Positions 10,063-18,785 of a stretch of 64,000 nt of DNA are shown one piece after another. Numbering within the stretch: the first letter of the stretch is position 1; the number at the start of each line of letters is the position of its first letter. Both the position numbers and the translations under genes were made by a program. Location: positions 473,047 to 537,046 of the forward strand of contig NZ_VFPS01000003.1 in NCBI RefSeq assembly GCF_006716815.1, read 5' to 3'. Below the pieces are notes generated by a model. It had not been told where the DNA came from. It ran no database searches and worked only from the letters and a program-made list of their open reading frames with translations. The stretch is from Microbacterium lacticum. GTDB taxonomy: Bacteria; Actinomycetota; Actinomycetes; Actinomycetales; Microbacteriaceae.

Positions 10063-11175
10063 GTGACCCGCGTCGTCCTGGCTCTCGACAGCTTCAAGGG
10101 GTCGATCACCGCCTCGGCCGCGGCGGAGGCCGTGCGGGACGGCTGGCTGTCGCAGCGCGCGGGTGACGATGTCGTGCTCCGGCCGATGGCCGACGGAGGC
10201 GAGGGCACGCTCGACGCGTTCGCCGCCGCGATCGCGGGCGCGCGCCGCCGGCCCGTGACCGTCACTGGCCCGGACGATGCCGCGACGGATGCCGCGTGGC
10301 TGCTGCTGCCGGATGGCACGGGCGTCGTCGAGCTGTCCTCGACGAGCGGCATCGAGGTGCTGGGCGGCCAGTTGCGCCCGTGGGATGCGGGAACCGTCGG
10401 GTTCGGCGAAGCGATCGCCGCCGCACTCGCGGGCGGCGCGCAGCGGCTCGTGCTCGGCATCGGGTCATCCGCCTCGACCGACGGCGGCGTCGGGGCGCTG
10501 ACCGCGCTCGGCGCCCGATTCGCGGATGCCGACGGCGCCCCCGTCGCGCCGGGGCTCCGCGGGGTCGCATCCGCGGCATCCGTGGATCTGGCGGGGCTGC
10601 GCGCGTTGCCGCCCGGCGGCGCCCTCGTGCTGAGCGACGTGAGCAACCCGCTGTGCGGACCGCGCGGCGCGGCGGCCGTCTTCGGCCCGCAGAAGGGGCT
10701 GGATGCCGCGGGTGTCGTCGCCGCCGATGCCGCGCTCGCGCGCCTCGCCGCGCTCGTGGCCGACGCCGCCGGCCCCGCGCATCCCGGCCCGGCCACTCCC
10801 GGCGCGGGCGCCGCAGGCGGCACAGGGTTCGCGCTGCTCGCGTGGGGTGCCGCGCTCGTCCCGGGGTCGGCCGAGGTCGCGGAGCTCATCGGGCTGGATG
10901 CCGCGGTCGCAGGCGCCGACCTCGTCATCACGGGTGAGGGCTCTTACGACGACCAGTCGGCGGCGGGCAAGGTCCCCGCGTTCGTCGCCCAGGCCGCCGC
11001 CGCGGCCGGCGTCGCCACCGCCCTCGTCGCGGGGCGGATCGCCGCGGACGCCGATGTGTCGGCGTTCACCGCGGCTCGCTCCCTCACCGACCTCGCAGGT
11101 TCCGCCGAGGCATCCCTCGCCGATCCCGCCCGCTGGCTCCGCGCCGCGGGCACCGCGCTCTCCCGGACGGTGTGA
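10063..11175 (+). CDS. Glycerate kinase
   Basis: A 370-residue class II glycerate kinase, phosphorylating D-glycerate. Motifs: N-terminal VVLALDSFKGSITASAAAEA, VLRPMADGGEGTLDAF, LVLGIGSSASTDGGVGALTA, and DLVITGEGSYDDQSAAGKVP near the end. All are in normal order at normal length. The GTG start at 10063 overlaps the TGA of a 24-codon open frame (ATG 9992, preceded by TAGAAT), which may be a leader peptide or the start of a deleted gene. A -10 (TAGAAT, 9982-9987) is visible. The protein is Ala-rich, with an insertion around residue 250 (HPGPATPGAGAAGG). Confidence 0.9.
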   Translation: MTRVVLALDSFKGSITASAAAEAVRDGWLSQRAGDDVVLRPMADGGEGTLDAFAAAIAGARRRPVTVTGPDDAATDAAWLLLPDGTGVVELSSTSGIEVLGGQLRPWDAGTVGFGEAIAAALAGGAQRLVLGIGSSASTDGGVGALTALGARFADADGAPVAPGLRGVASAASVDLAGLRALPPGGALVLSDVSNPLCGPRGAAAVFGPQKGLDAAGVVAADAALARLAALVADAAGPAHPGPATPGAGAAGGTGFALLAWGAALVPGSAEVAELIGLDAAVAGADLVITGEGSYDDQSAAGKVPAFVAQAAAAAGVATALVAGRIAADADVSAFTAARSLTDLAGSAEASLADPARWLRAAGTALSRTV

Positions 11176-11200
11176 ACGCGCTCGGTGGAGGAGAACCCGC

Positions 11201-12841
11201 TCAGTCCCCGAGGGCCTCCGACACGACGGCGCGGGCCTCGGACAGCACCTCGCGCAGGTGCTCGGGGCCGCGCAGCGACTCGGCGTACAGCTTGTACACG
11301 TCCTCCGTGCCCGAGGGCCGCGCGGCGAACCACGCGTGCTCGGTCTGCACCTTCAGCCCGCCGATCGGCGCGCCGTTGCCGGGCGCGTGCGACAGCTTCG
11401 CCGTGATCGGCTCGCCGGCCAGCTCCGTCGCCGTCACGGCATCCGGCGACAGCTTCGCGAGCGCCGCCTTCTGCGCGGGCGTGGCCGGCGCGTCCACGCG
11501 CTGGTACGCCGACGACCCGAACTCGGCCTCGAGCTCCGCGTAGCGCTGCGACGGCGTCTTGCCCGTGACCGCGAGGATCTCCGACGCGAGCAGGCACAGC
11601 AGGATGCCATCCTTGTCGGTCGTCCACACGGTGCCGTCGAACCGCAGGAACGAGGCTCCGGCCGACTCCTCGCCGCCGAAGGCGATAGACCCGTCGAGCA
11701 GCCCCGGCACGAACCACTTGAACCCGACCGGCACCTCGTACAGCTGCCGACCGAGCGCGGCGACGACCCGGTCGATGATCATCGACGAGACGACCGTCTT
11801 GCCGACGGCGGCCTCCGCGGGCCAGCCGGGGCGGTTCGCGTACAGGTAGTCGATCGCGACGGCGAGGTAGTGGTTCGGGTTCATCAGCCCCGCGTCGGGC
11901 GTCACGATGCCGTGCCGGTCGGCGTCGGCGTCGTTGGCGGTGAGGATGTCGTACTCGTGGCGCCGCGCGACGAGGGATGCCATGGCCGAGGGCGACGAGG
12001 GATCCATGCGGATCTTCTCGTCCCAGTCGAGAGTCATGAACCGCCACGTCGGGTCGACCTCGGAGTTCACGACCGTGAGGTCGAGCCCATAGCGCTCGCC
12101 GATCAGCGCCCAGTACTCGACGGATGCCCCGCCGAGCGGGTCGGCGCCGATGCGGATGCCCGCGTTCTTGATCGCGGCGACGTCGATGATGTTCTCGAGG
12201 TCGGCGACGTAGCCCTCGCGGAAGTCGTAGCCGCCGAGCGCCGCGGTGTCGATGTCGGCGAAGCGGGTGCGCTTCACCCCGTCGAGCCCGGCGGCGATGA
12301 GGGCGTTGGCCCGGTCGGCGATCCATCCCGTCGCGTCGGTGTCGGCGGGGCCGCCGTGCGGCGGGTTGTACTTGAACCCGCCGTCGCGCGGCGGGTTGTG
12401 GCTCGGGGTCACGACGATGCCGTCGGCGCGACCGGCGTCGCCCGCGTCACGACCGCGGTTGTAGGTGAGGATCGCGTGGCTGAGCGCCGGCGTCGGCACC
12501 CAGGAATCCCGCGAATCGACGCGCACGTCGACCCCGTTCGCGACGAGCACCTCGATCGCGCTGCGCTCGGCGGGGCGCGAGAGTCCGTGCGTGTCGCGGC
12601 CGAGGAACAGCGGCCCGGCGATGCCCTGCGCCGTGCGGTAGTCGACGATCGCCTGCGTGGTTGCGAGGATGTGGTCCTCGTTGAAGCTCGTCGACAGCGA
12701 CGAACCGCGGTGACCGCTCGTGCCGAAGACGACCCGCTGCTCGGGCACCGAGGCATCCGGCTTTCGGTCGTAGTACGCGGCGATCAGTTCGTCGATGTCG
12801 ATGAGATCGGATGCTTCGGCTGGCTGTCCTGCGCGGCTCAT
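11201..12841 (-). CDS. pgm: Phosphoglucomutase (alpha-D-glucose phosphate-specific)
   Basis: A 546-residue phosphohexomutase converting glucose-1-phosphate and glucose-6-phosphate, the step after the Leloir pathway. Visible: substrate motif [20 protein letters not shown], the active-site serine loop [13 protein letters not shown], the metal-binding loop [11 protein letters not shown], the sugar-binding [10 protein letters not shown] and the C-terminal phosphate-binding [10 protein letters not shown]. Full length. It converges with glycerate kinase with a 25-base gap. Co-localisation with galKTE fits galactose conversion to glucose-6-phosphate. Confidence 0.95.
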   Translation of the reverse strand: MSRAGQPAEASDLIDIDELIAAYYDRKPDASVPEQRVVFGTSGHRGSSLSTSFNEDHILATTQAIVDYRTAQGIAGPLFLGRDTHGLSRPAERSAIEVLVANGVDVRVDSRDSWVPTPALSHAILTYNRGRDAGDAGRADGIVVTPSHNPPRDGGFKYNPPHGGPADTDATGWIADRANALIAAGLDGVKRTRFADIDTAALGGYDFREGYVADLENIIDVAAIKNAGIRIGADPLGGASVEYWALIGERYGLDLTVVNSEVDPTWRFMTLDWDEKIRMDPSSPSAMASLVARRHEYDILTANDADADRHGIVTPDAGLMNPNHYLAVAIDYLYANRPGWPAEAAVGKTVVSSMIIDRVVAALGRQLYEVPVGFKWFVPGLLDGSIAFGGEESAGASFLRFDGTVWTTDKDGILLCLLASEILAVTGKTPSQRYAELEAEFGSSAYQRVDAPATPAQKAALAKLSPDAVTATELAGEPITAKLSHAPGNGAPIGGLKVQTEHAWFAARPSGTEDVYKLYAESLRGPEHLREVLSEARAVVSEALGD

Positions 12842-12941
12842 GGGTTCAGTCTGTCACTGCCGCGCGCATCTCGCGCGGGCGCGTCACGCGACGGCCCGCG
12901 TCGCGCCACGTCGGGACCCGCGGGCGCGCCGCGCCCCGCGC

Positions 12942-13589
12942 TCAGCCGCGGTGCAGGACGGCGGTCGCCGTGCCGCCGGCGATCGACGACCCCAGCGTGA
13001 GGGTGTCTCCCGCGCAGGTGTACGAGGCGTCGGTGAGCGGGGCCCCCGCGACCTGCTGGGCGACCTCGCCCGGATCGGTCTCGGCACCGTCGATGCTCGC
13101 GGACACGACGAGCCCGTCGGACACCGGCGAGGTCGCCGTGATGCGGTCGCCGGTGGCGGTGTAGGTGCCGTTCGCGGTGCCGCCGACCGAGATCACGATC
13201 GTCGTGCCCGCCACCTCCGCGTTGACCTGCACGTCGGGGGTCCATGCGAACGTGCCCTCCGGGGTCAGCGTCAGCGCGGCCGAGCCTTCGGGGGTGAAGG
13301 CGATGCCGGCCCCGTCGAGCAGCGCGTTCACGTCGGAGTAGTACGCCTCCAGCGCACCCTGGTCCATCGTCCAGTCGCCGGCCAGGCACGCGCTCGCGTC
13401 GGCGCTCGGGCTCGCGCTGGCGGAGGGGGCGGTGGATGCCGAGGCCGAGGCCGACGGCGTCGCCGAGGCCGATCCGGTGCTCGCGCTCGGGCTCGGCTGC
13501 GCGCCCTCGGGCACGCATGCGCTCAGGCTCAGCGCGAGGGCGGCGGCGAAGACGGCGGTCACGGCGGGGGTGATCGTGCGGCGGGTCAT
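12942..13589 (-). CDS. Secreted lipoprotein of unknown function
   Basis: A 215-residue protein with a lipoprotein signal peptide: MTRRTITPAV, a hydrophobic stretch (VFAAALALSLSAC) and a lipobox cysteine at LSAC. A low-complexity Ser/Ala/Pro linker follows (about residues 30-68), then a beta-rich domain (TLTPEGTFAWTPDVQVNAEV, then VISVGGTANGTYTATGDRIT). It should be anchored outside the membrane. The C-terminal domain resembles lipocalin-like META/DUF domains only loosely. I place the start at 13589; the much longer open frame reaching 14972 is antisense to pheA and not real. Confidence 0.75.
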   Translation of the reverse strand: MTRRTITPAVTAVFAAALALSLSACVPEGAQPSPSASTGSASATPSASASASTAPSASASPSADASACLAGDWTMDQGALEAYYSDVNALLDGAGIAFTPEGSAALTLTPEGTFAWTPDVQVNAEVAGTTIVISVGGTANGTYTATGDRITATSPVSDGLVVSASIDGAETDPGEVAQQVAGAPLTDASYTCAGDTLTLGSSIAGGTATAVLHRG

Positions 13590-13667
13590 GTGCTCCAGGG
13601 TACGGGGCGCGGGGCGGCGAGCCGGCAGCCGGGCGCGCGCGGTGCCCAGCGCAACTAGGCTGTCGGC

Positions 13668-14699
13668 GTGACCCCCGCGCCCGACGAGACATCCGCGCCC
13701 GACGAGACGTCCGAGGGCTCCGCTGTCCGTTCCGTCGCGGCCGACACCGTGGCATCCACGCCCACGCGTCGCACGTACAGCTACCTGGGACCGGCGGGGA
13801 CCTTCACCGAGGCCGCGCTCGCGCAGGTGCCTGAGGCGCGCGACCAGATCTGGCGCCCGGTGCGCAACGTCGGCGAGGCTCTCGCCGACGTCGTCGAGGG
13901 GCGCTCGGATGCCGCGATGATCGCGATCGAGAACTCGGTCGACGGCGGGGTGTCGACCGCGCAGGACGCGCTGGCGACCATGCCGGGGCTGCGGATCGTG
14001 GGGGAGTACCTCGTCCCGGTGAACTTCGTGCTCGTCGCGCGTCCGGGGGTGCGCCTCAGCGACGTGCAGCTCGTCGCCGCGCATCCCGTCGCCTACGCGC
14101 AGTGCCTCCGCTGGCTCGGTGAGCACCTGCCCGAGCACGCGCATCTGCCCGCCGCCTCGAACGTCGCCTCGGCGGTCGGGATCGTCGACGGTGTGAGCGA
14201 CGCCGACGCCGCGATCGCGCCTCCGGGCATCCTCGAGCACTACGACCTCGAACTGCTCGCGGATGGCATCGGCGACAACCCGAACGCCGTCACGCGGTTC
14301 GTGCTGGTGAGCCGCACGGTCGCGGCGCCCGCGCCGACCGGAGCCGACAAGACCTCGCTGATCGTCGAGCTCCCCGAGGAGTATCCCGGTGCCCTGCTCG
14401 AGCTGCTCGAGCAGTTCGCGACGCGCGGGATCAATCTGTCGCTGCTCGCCTCGCGTCCGATCGGCGACGCGCTCGGCCGGTACCGGTTCGTGATCGACGC
14501 CGACGGCCACATCCACGATGAGCGCATGGCCGACGCGCTGCTGGGGCTCCGCCGGTTCAGCCCGAAGGTCATCTTCCTCGGCTCGTACCCGCGCGCCGAC
14601 CGGGCGATCGTGCACTACCCGGAGCGCTACTCCGACGACGTCTTCGTCGAGGCCCGCGACTGGTTGCGCGGCCTCATCTCCGGCGCCCCCGACGCCTAG
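13668..14699 (+). CDS. pheA: Prephenate dehydratase
   Basis: A 343-residue monofunctional prephenate dehydratase making phenylpyruvate for phenylalanine synthesis. Domain 1: YLGPAGTFTEAALAQV, AMIAIENSVDGGVSTAQDAL, and the TRFVLVSR catalytic Thr-Arg-Phe motif. A C-terminal ACT domain (from about residue 225: SLIVELPEEYPGALLELLEQ, then INLSLLASRPIG, the ESRP-equivalent) provides phenylalanine feedback. TAGGCT lies six bases before the GTG start, so the message is probably leaderless. The first 35 residues are an acidic, repetitive extension (APDETS repeated). An IS481-type element begins two bases after the TAG stop, which lies within its target duplication. Confidence 0.93.
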   Translation: MTPAPDETSAPDETSEGSAVRSVAADTVASTPTRRTYSYLGPAGTFTEAALAQVPEARDQIWRPVRNVGEALADVVEGRSDAAMIAIENSVDGGVSTAQDALATMPGLRIVGEYLVPVNFVLVARPGVRLSDVQLVAAHPVAYAQCLRWLGEHLPEHAHLPAASNVASAVGIVDGVSDADAAIAPPGILEHYDLELLADGIGDNPNAVTRFVLVSRTVAAPAPTGADKTSLIVELPEEYPGALLELLEQFATRGINLSLLASRPIGDALGRYRFVIDADGHIHDERMADALLGLRRFSPKVIFLGSYPRADRAIVHYPERYSDDVFVEARDWLRGLISGAPDA

Positions 14700-15697
14700 C
14701 TGTACTTCCCCGTGAGGTTGTGAACGCGGGCTGAGGGGGTCTGGCCGCCGATCCCGGTGTGGGGTCTGTGGTGATTGTAGTGATGCAGCCAGGTCTCGTA
14801 GGCCGCGGCTCGCTCTGCTTCGCTGGCGTAGGGCTTGGCGTAGGCCCATTCGGCGGCGAGGGTGCGGTTGAAGCGTTCGACCTTTCCGTTGGTCTGTGGC
14901 CGATACGGCTTTGTCCACTTGTGCTTCACGCCGTCGCCGAGCGCGTCCGCGAACGCGTGTGACCGGTAGCACGCGCCGTTGTCTGTCATCACGGCGGTGA
15001 CCGTGACTCCGAGGCTCGCGAAGAACGCGTTCGCGCGGGTCCAGAACCCTGCCGCGGTCTCCTTGCGTTCGTCGTCGAGGATCTCCGAGTACGCGACTCT
15101 CGAGTTGTCGTCGACGGCGTGGTGCAGATACCGGTAGCCGCGGGAGCCGGCCGCTCCTGCCCGTGCGGCCTTGTCACGGACGGATGCCGCGGCACGGTCC
15201 TGCGCCGATCCGCGGCCGAAGGCGCGCCAGCCGCCGCCATCAGGGATCCGGCCCTGCTTCTTGATGTCGACGTGGATCAGCTGGCCCGGTCTTGCGACCT
15301 CGTACCGCTTCGGCGTCGGCTTTCGGACTGGCAGCCCGGTGGCCTGATCGATGTTCACGAGCTTCGGCATCCCATACCTGGCCAGCACCCGGCCGACCGT
15401 CGAGCGGGCAAGGCCCAGGTGATACGCGATCCGGTGCGGACCCCACCGGCGGGTGAACCGCAACGACACGATCCTCCGCTCCGTCTTCCGCGGGAGCCGG
15501 TTCGGCGAGGTCTGCGGCCTCGAGCTGCGGTCCGTCAACGGCAGCCCGGCCCGATACCGGTCGACCCACCGTTTCGCCGTCGCGGGCGAGCACTGGAACC
15601 GTTCCGCTGCCCGCCGCAACGACCAGCCCCGATCCACGACGAGGACAGCAAGACGACGACGCCCTTCCGGCGTCAAAGGCGCGTTAGCGTGAGACAC
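14696..15697 (-). CDS. IS481-family transposase
   Basis: A 333-residue DDE transposase. An N-terminal helix-turn-helix (LRRAAERFQCSPATAKRWVD) is followed by an Arg-rich linker and the integrase core: HVDIKKQGRIPDGGGW, then YRYLHHAVDDNSRVAYSEIL, then TDNGACYRSHAF and a C-terminal RFNRTLAAEWAY region. I start at GTG 15697 (VSHANAPLTPEG), preceded by GGAGG. The stop codon TAG lies in the flanking target duplication, not in the element: the last codons read K-Y-S-stop across the element end. Expected to be active. Confidence 0.9.
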   Translation of the reverse strand: MSHANAPLTPEGRRRLAVLVVDRGWSLRRAAERFQCSPATAKRWVDRYRAGLPLTDRSSRPQTSPNRLPRKTERRIVSLRFTRRWGPHRIAYHLGLARSTVGRVLARYGMPKLVNIDQATGLPVRKPTPKRYEVARPGQLIHVDIKKQGRIPDGGGWRAFGRGSAQDRAAASVRDKAARAGAAGSRGYRYLHHAVDDNSRVAYSEILDDERKETAAGFWTRANAFFASLGVTVTAVMTDNGACYRSHAFADALGDGVKHKWTKPYRPQTNGKVERFNRTLAAEWAYAKPYASEAERAAAYETWLHHYNHHRPHTGIGGQTPSARVHNLTGKYS

Positions 15698-15793
15698 GAT
15701 GACCTCCGTGGTCAGGATGCGAGTGTGGTAACCCACATCCTGCCCGGAGGTCTTCGCCTACCTCACCCGTTCACAACCTCCCGAGGAAGTACA
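14701..15793 (-). mobile_element. IS481-family insertion sequence (copy 1)
   Basis: A 1093-bp element. Its 26-bp terminal inverted repeats at 14701-14726 and 15768-15793 differ at two positions (both begin TGTACTTCC). It is flanked by a 6-bp target duplication CCTAGC (14695-14700 and 15794-15799). The target contains CTAG, the known IS481-family preference (NCTAGN). The left copy of the duplication contains the pheA stop codon. Confidence 0.93.
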
Positions 15794-15814
15794 CCTAGCC
15801 CGGCCCGGCCCGGC

Positions 15815-16861
15815 TCAGCCGGCGAGCAGCTCGAGCGTGCGGGCGCGGCCGGCGGGGGCATCCATCGGCTCGGCGTCGTAGGCGCCCGCGACGGGAGAGA
15901 TCATGACCTCGTCGACGCCGTGCGCGGTGGCGAAGGCGGTGACGGCGGTGCGCGCCTCGTCGCCCGTGCCCACGAACCAGCGGCGGCGGAGGGCCTCGAT
16001 GAGGGGCGCGGCGAGGTGGTCGGATGCCTCGGCGCGGGCGGCCTCTTCGACCGTCTCGAGCGCGACGAGCGGGCGTCCGCCGTGCAGCCGCGCCATCATG
16101 CGGGCCTGCGGCAGCATGCGCTCCTCGGCCTCGGCGGACGTGTCGGCGACGACGGCGTTCGCGGTGAGGAAGGTGCGCGGGGTGTCGAGGTGCGCGGACG
16201 GCTGGAACCCCTGACGATACAGGTCGAGGGCGCGGTCGAGTCCCTCGCCGGAGAAGTGGTTCGCGAACACGTACGGCAGGCCGAAGGCGGCGGCGAGCTG
16301 GGCGGAGTAGTCGGATGACCCGAGCAGCCAGACCTCGGGTGCGCCGGTCGCCGCCGGGGTCGCGTGCACGCTGTACTGGTCGTCGCCGTCGGCGCGGCCG
16401 GTGAGCCGGTAGCCGGCGCCTTCGGACGAGGTGAGGGCCAGGATGTCGCGGATGTGGTCGGGGAACCGGTCGACGTCGCTCGTCGTCCCCGACATGCGCA
16501 GCAGCTGCGTGATCACGGGGTCGCTGCCCGGCGCGCGCCCGATGCCGAGGTCGATCCGCCCGGGCGCGATCGCCTCGAGGGCGGCGAACTGCTCGGCCAC
16601 GACGAGGGGGGCGTGGTTGGGCAGCATGACCCCGCCCGATCCGACCCTCAGACGCGTCGTGCGCGCCGCGGCCGCGGCCACGAGCACCGGCGGCGAGGTC
16701 GAGGCGACCGCGGGCATGTTGTGGTGCTCGGCGAACCAGTACCGGCGGTAGCCGAGGGCGTCGGCGCGGGCGGCGAGATCGAGCGAGGCGGCGACCGCCT
16801 GCGCGCTGGTCTGCCCGGTGCGGACGGGAACGAGATCGAGGACGGAGAGTGCGGGGGCCAT
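15815..16861 (-). CDS. LLM-class flavin-dependent oxidoreductase
   Basis: A 348-residue luciferase-like monooxygenase. Family signatures: N-terminal LSVLDLVPVRTGQTSAQAVA, the YRRYWFAEHHNMPAVASTSP strand (WFAEHHN is diagnostic of this class), RVGSGGVMLPNHAPLVVAEQ, and IDLGIGRAPGSDP. These enzymes use reduced FMN or F420. The substrate is unknown. I start at 16861 (MAPALSVLDL); the open frame continues upstream into DNA joined to an ABC permease fragment. CTTGC....GCAAG in the upstream region (about 16902-16922) may be an operator. Confidence 0.88.
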   Translation of the reverse strand: MAPALSVLDLVPVRTGQTSAQAVAASLDLAARADALGYRRYWFAEHHNMPAVASTSPPVLVAAAAARTTRLRVGSGGVMLPNHAPLVVAEQFAALEAIAPGRIDLGIGRAPGSDPVITQLLRMSGTTSDVDRFPDHIRDILALTSSEGAGYRLTGRADGDDQYSVHATPAATGAPEVWLLGSSDYSAQLAAAFGLPYVFANHFSGEGLDRALDLYRQGFQPSAHLDTPRTFLTANAVVADTSAEAEERMLPQARMMARLHGGRPLVALETVEEAARAEASDHLAAPLIEALRRRWFVGTGDEARTAVTAFATAHGVDEVMISPVAGAYDAEPMDAPAGRARTLELLAG

Positions 16862-16929
16862 GATGAGGCCCAACCGCCGGCGCCACGCCGGCATTCCCGC
16901 AAGCACTTGCGCCGTTCTGCAAGAGCCGA

Positions 16930-17177
16930 TCCTCGGGGTGGTGTCGGTCTTCGCGATCATCGCGGCGTGGAAGGACTATCTCTGGCCGAAGCTCGTGCTG
17001 CCGAACCCTGCGGTGCAGCCGTTGTCGGTGCGCCTGCCCGACGTGGCGAGTCAGACCGAGCTCGACGTGTTCCTCGCTGCGCTCGCCATCGCGACCCTCA
17101 TCCCGATCGCGATGTTCCTCGTCTTCCCGTCCGTCTTCGTGCGCTCTGCGGGGCTGGGCGGCGCCGTCAAGGGCTGA
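16930..17177 (+). pseudogene. C-terminal remnant of a sugar ABC transporter permease (MalG-like)
   Basis: About 82 codons: VVSVFAIIAAWKDYLWPKLV, then PNPAVQPLSVRLPDVASQTE, LDVFLAALAIATLIPIAMFL and a GGAVKG tail. The WKDYLWPxLVLxNPxxxPLSV pattern and the final GGAVKG are typical of the inner-membrane permease of carbohydrate uptake ABC transporters, with two transmembrane helices remaining. The N-terminal membrane helices and the conserved coupling EAA loop are missing. The 5' junction is near 16905-16930, just before the LLM gene on the other strand. Not functional. Confidence 0.6.
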
Positions 17178-17178
17178 C

Positions 17179-17282
17179 GCCGTGACGTATGCAGGAGATC
17201 CGCGCCCGCGCCGTGCGCCGACCCGCGGAATTCCGGGGTGGGCCGGTGCCGCCGCGGCCGGCGATCCTGTATACGTCACAGC
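17179..17282. repeat. Long imperfect palindrome (about 104 bp)
   Basis: The outer arms are GCCGTGACGTATGCAGGA (from 17179) and the inverse of TCCTGTATACGTCACAGC (to 17282). GC-rich inner arms meet near a GAATTC centre. Both strands read a similar short open frame beginning M-T-Y. It lies between the convergent permease fragment and photolyase genes and may be a REP-type element or a bidirectional terminator. Confidence 0.6.
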
Positions 17283-17347
17283 GAGCCTGGCTCACCGTGG
17301 GTCACCACGGCTGACGGCCGCCGCTCGCGGGGACCGCATCGCCCCTC

Positions 17348-18691
17348 TCACCCCGCGCGCTTGACCGCCTCGTAGGCGGCGAGGGCGGCCTTTCGGGATG
17401 CGGCGAGGTCGACGATCGGCTCGCGGGCCGCCGATTCCGGTGCCCACTCCTTGACGTATCGGCCGTCGGCGTCGAACTTCTTCGCCTGCAGCTCGGGGTT
17501 GAAGATGCGGAAGTAGGGCGCCGCGTCGGCGCCCGATCCGGCGACCCACTGCCAGTTGAAGGGGTTGTTGGCCGCGTCGGCGTCGACGAGGGTGTCCCAG
17601 AACCACTCCTCGCCGCGTCGCCAGTCGATGAGCAGGTTCTTGACGAGGAAGGATGCCACGACCATCCGCACCCGGTTGTGCATGAACCCCGTGGCCCACA
17701 GCTCCCGCATCCCGGCGTCGACCAGAGCGATGCCGGTCTCGCCGCGCTGCCACGCCCGCAGGTGCGTCGGCCGGAGCGGCGGCCACGGGAACGCGTCGAA
17801 CGCGGAGCGGAGGTTCTTCGTCGCGAGGTCCGGGAAGTGGAACAGCGTGTGCCACGCGAACTCCCGCCAGCCGAGCTCGGAGAGAAAGCCGCCGACGGGC
17901 TCGTCCGACCCCACCGCCGCGTGCCATACCTGGAACGGACTCAGCTCGCCCCACCGCAGCCGCGGTGAGAGCAGCGAGGTCGCCCCCGCGGCCGGTTCGT
18001 CGCGCGCGCGGTCGTAATCGGCGGCATCCTCACCCAAGAACTCCCGCAGCCGCGCTCGCGCGCCGACTTCGCCCGGCGTCCACCGCTCCCGCAGGCCTGC
18101 GGCCCAATCCGGCCGGGTCGGCAGCAGCTCCCAATCGGCGAGGTCATCGGATGCCGGCGCTGACGCCGGTCCTGCCAGCGTGCGCGGCTCGGGCAGGGGA
18201 GCGCGCGGCGCGGGCAGCTGCCGGCACGCGTTCCAGAACGGGGTGAAGACCCCGTACGGGGTGCCGGCGCCGGTGCGCACGGTCCACGGCTCGTACAGCA
18301 GGGAGCCGGCGAACGACGCCACCTCGACCCCGTCCGCGCGCAGCTCCTCCTTGATGGCGGCGTCGACGGTGCGCTCCGGGCCGCCGTAGCGCCGGTTCCA
18401 GAACACCGCCCCCGCGCCGATCTCGCGGGCGAGGGCGGGGACCACCTCGGCCGCGGCGCCGCGGCGCAGCACGAGCACCGATCCCTTCTCACGCAGCCGC
18501 TCGCCGAGCTCGGCGAGCGAGTGGTGCAGCCACCAGCGCGCGGCGCCGCCGAGCGGACGGATGCCGGGGGAGACCTCGTCGAGCACGAAGACCGCGACCA
18601 CCGGCTCGCCCCGGTCGGTGGCGGCGCGCAGCGCCGGGTTGTCGGCCAGGCGCAGGTCGTCGCGGAACCAGACGAGCGAGGGGGAGGCCAT
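17348..18691 (-). CDS. phr: Deoxyribodipyrimidine photolyase (class I, cryptochrome/photolyase family)
   Basis: A 447-residue light-driven DNA repair enzyme that splits cyclobutane pyrimidine dimers using FADH. The N-terminal antenna-binding domain begins SLVWFRDDLRLADNPALRAA. The C-terminal FAD domain has LGWREFAWHTLFHFPDLATK, AWQRGETGIALVDAGMRELW, TGFMHNRVRMVVASFLVKNL and LVDADAANNPFNWQWVAGSG, in the order expected for the class. I prefer the ATG at 18691 (MASPSLVWFRDDL); starts at 18700 and 18718 are possible. It stands alone downstream of the lipid kinase gene, on the same strand. Confidence 0.93.
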   Translation of the reverse strand: MASPSLVWFRDDLRLADNPALRAATDRGEPVVAVFVLDEVSPGIRPLGGAARWWLHHSLAELGERLREKGSVLVLRRGAAAEVVPALAREIGAGAVFWNRRYGGPERTVDAAIKEELRADGVEVASFAGSLLYEPWTVRTGAGTPYGVFTPFWNACRQLPAPRAPLPEPRTLAGPASAPASDDLADWELLPTRPDWAAGLRERWTPGEVGARARLREFLGEDAADYDRARDEPAAGATSLLSPRLRWGELSPFQVWHAAVGSDEPVGGFLSELGWREFAWHTLFHFPDLATKNLRSAFDAFPWPPLRPTHLRAWQRGETGIALVDAGMRELWATGFMHNRVRMVVASFLVKNLLIDWRRGEEWFWDTLVDADAANNPFNWQWVAGSGADAAPYFRIFNPELQAKKFDADGRYVKEWAPESAAREPIVDLAASRKAALAAYEAVKRAG

Positions 18692-18785
18692 GGCATCCAT
18701 CGTGCCGGGATGCCTCACACCGGCGCACCCCCTTGACGCGCGCTCGAAGAGACCCGCCGCGAGCCGACCCGCCGCGCCCGACTCG

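Noticed and set aside
13590..14972. The long minus-strand extension of the lipoprotein frame across pheA
   Set aside because: The lipoprotein signal peptide starts at 13589; the rest mirrors pheA.
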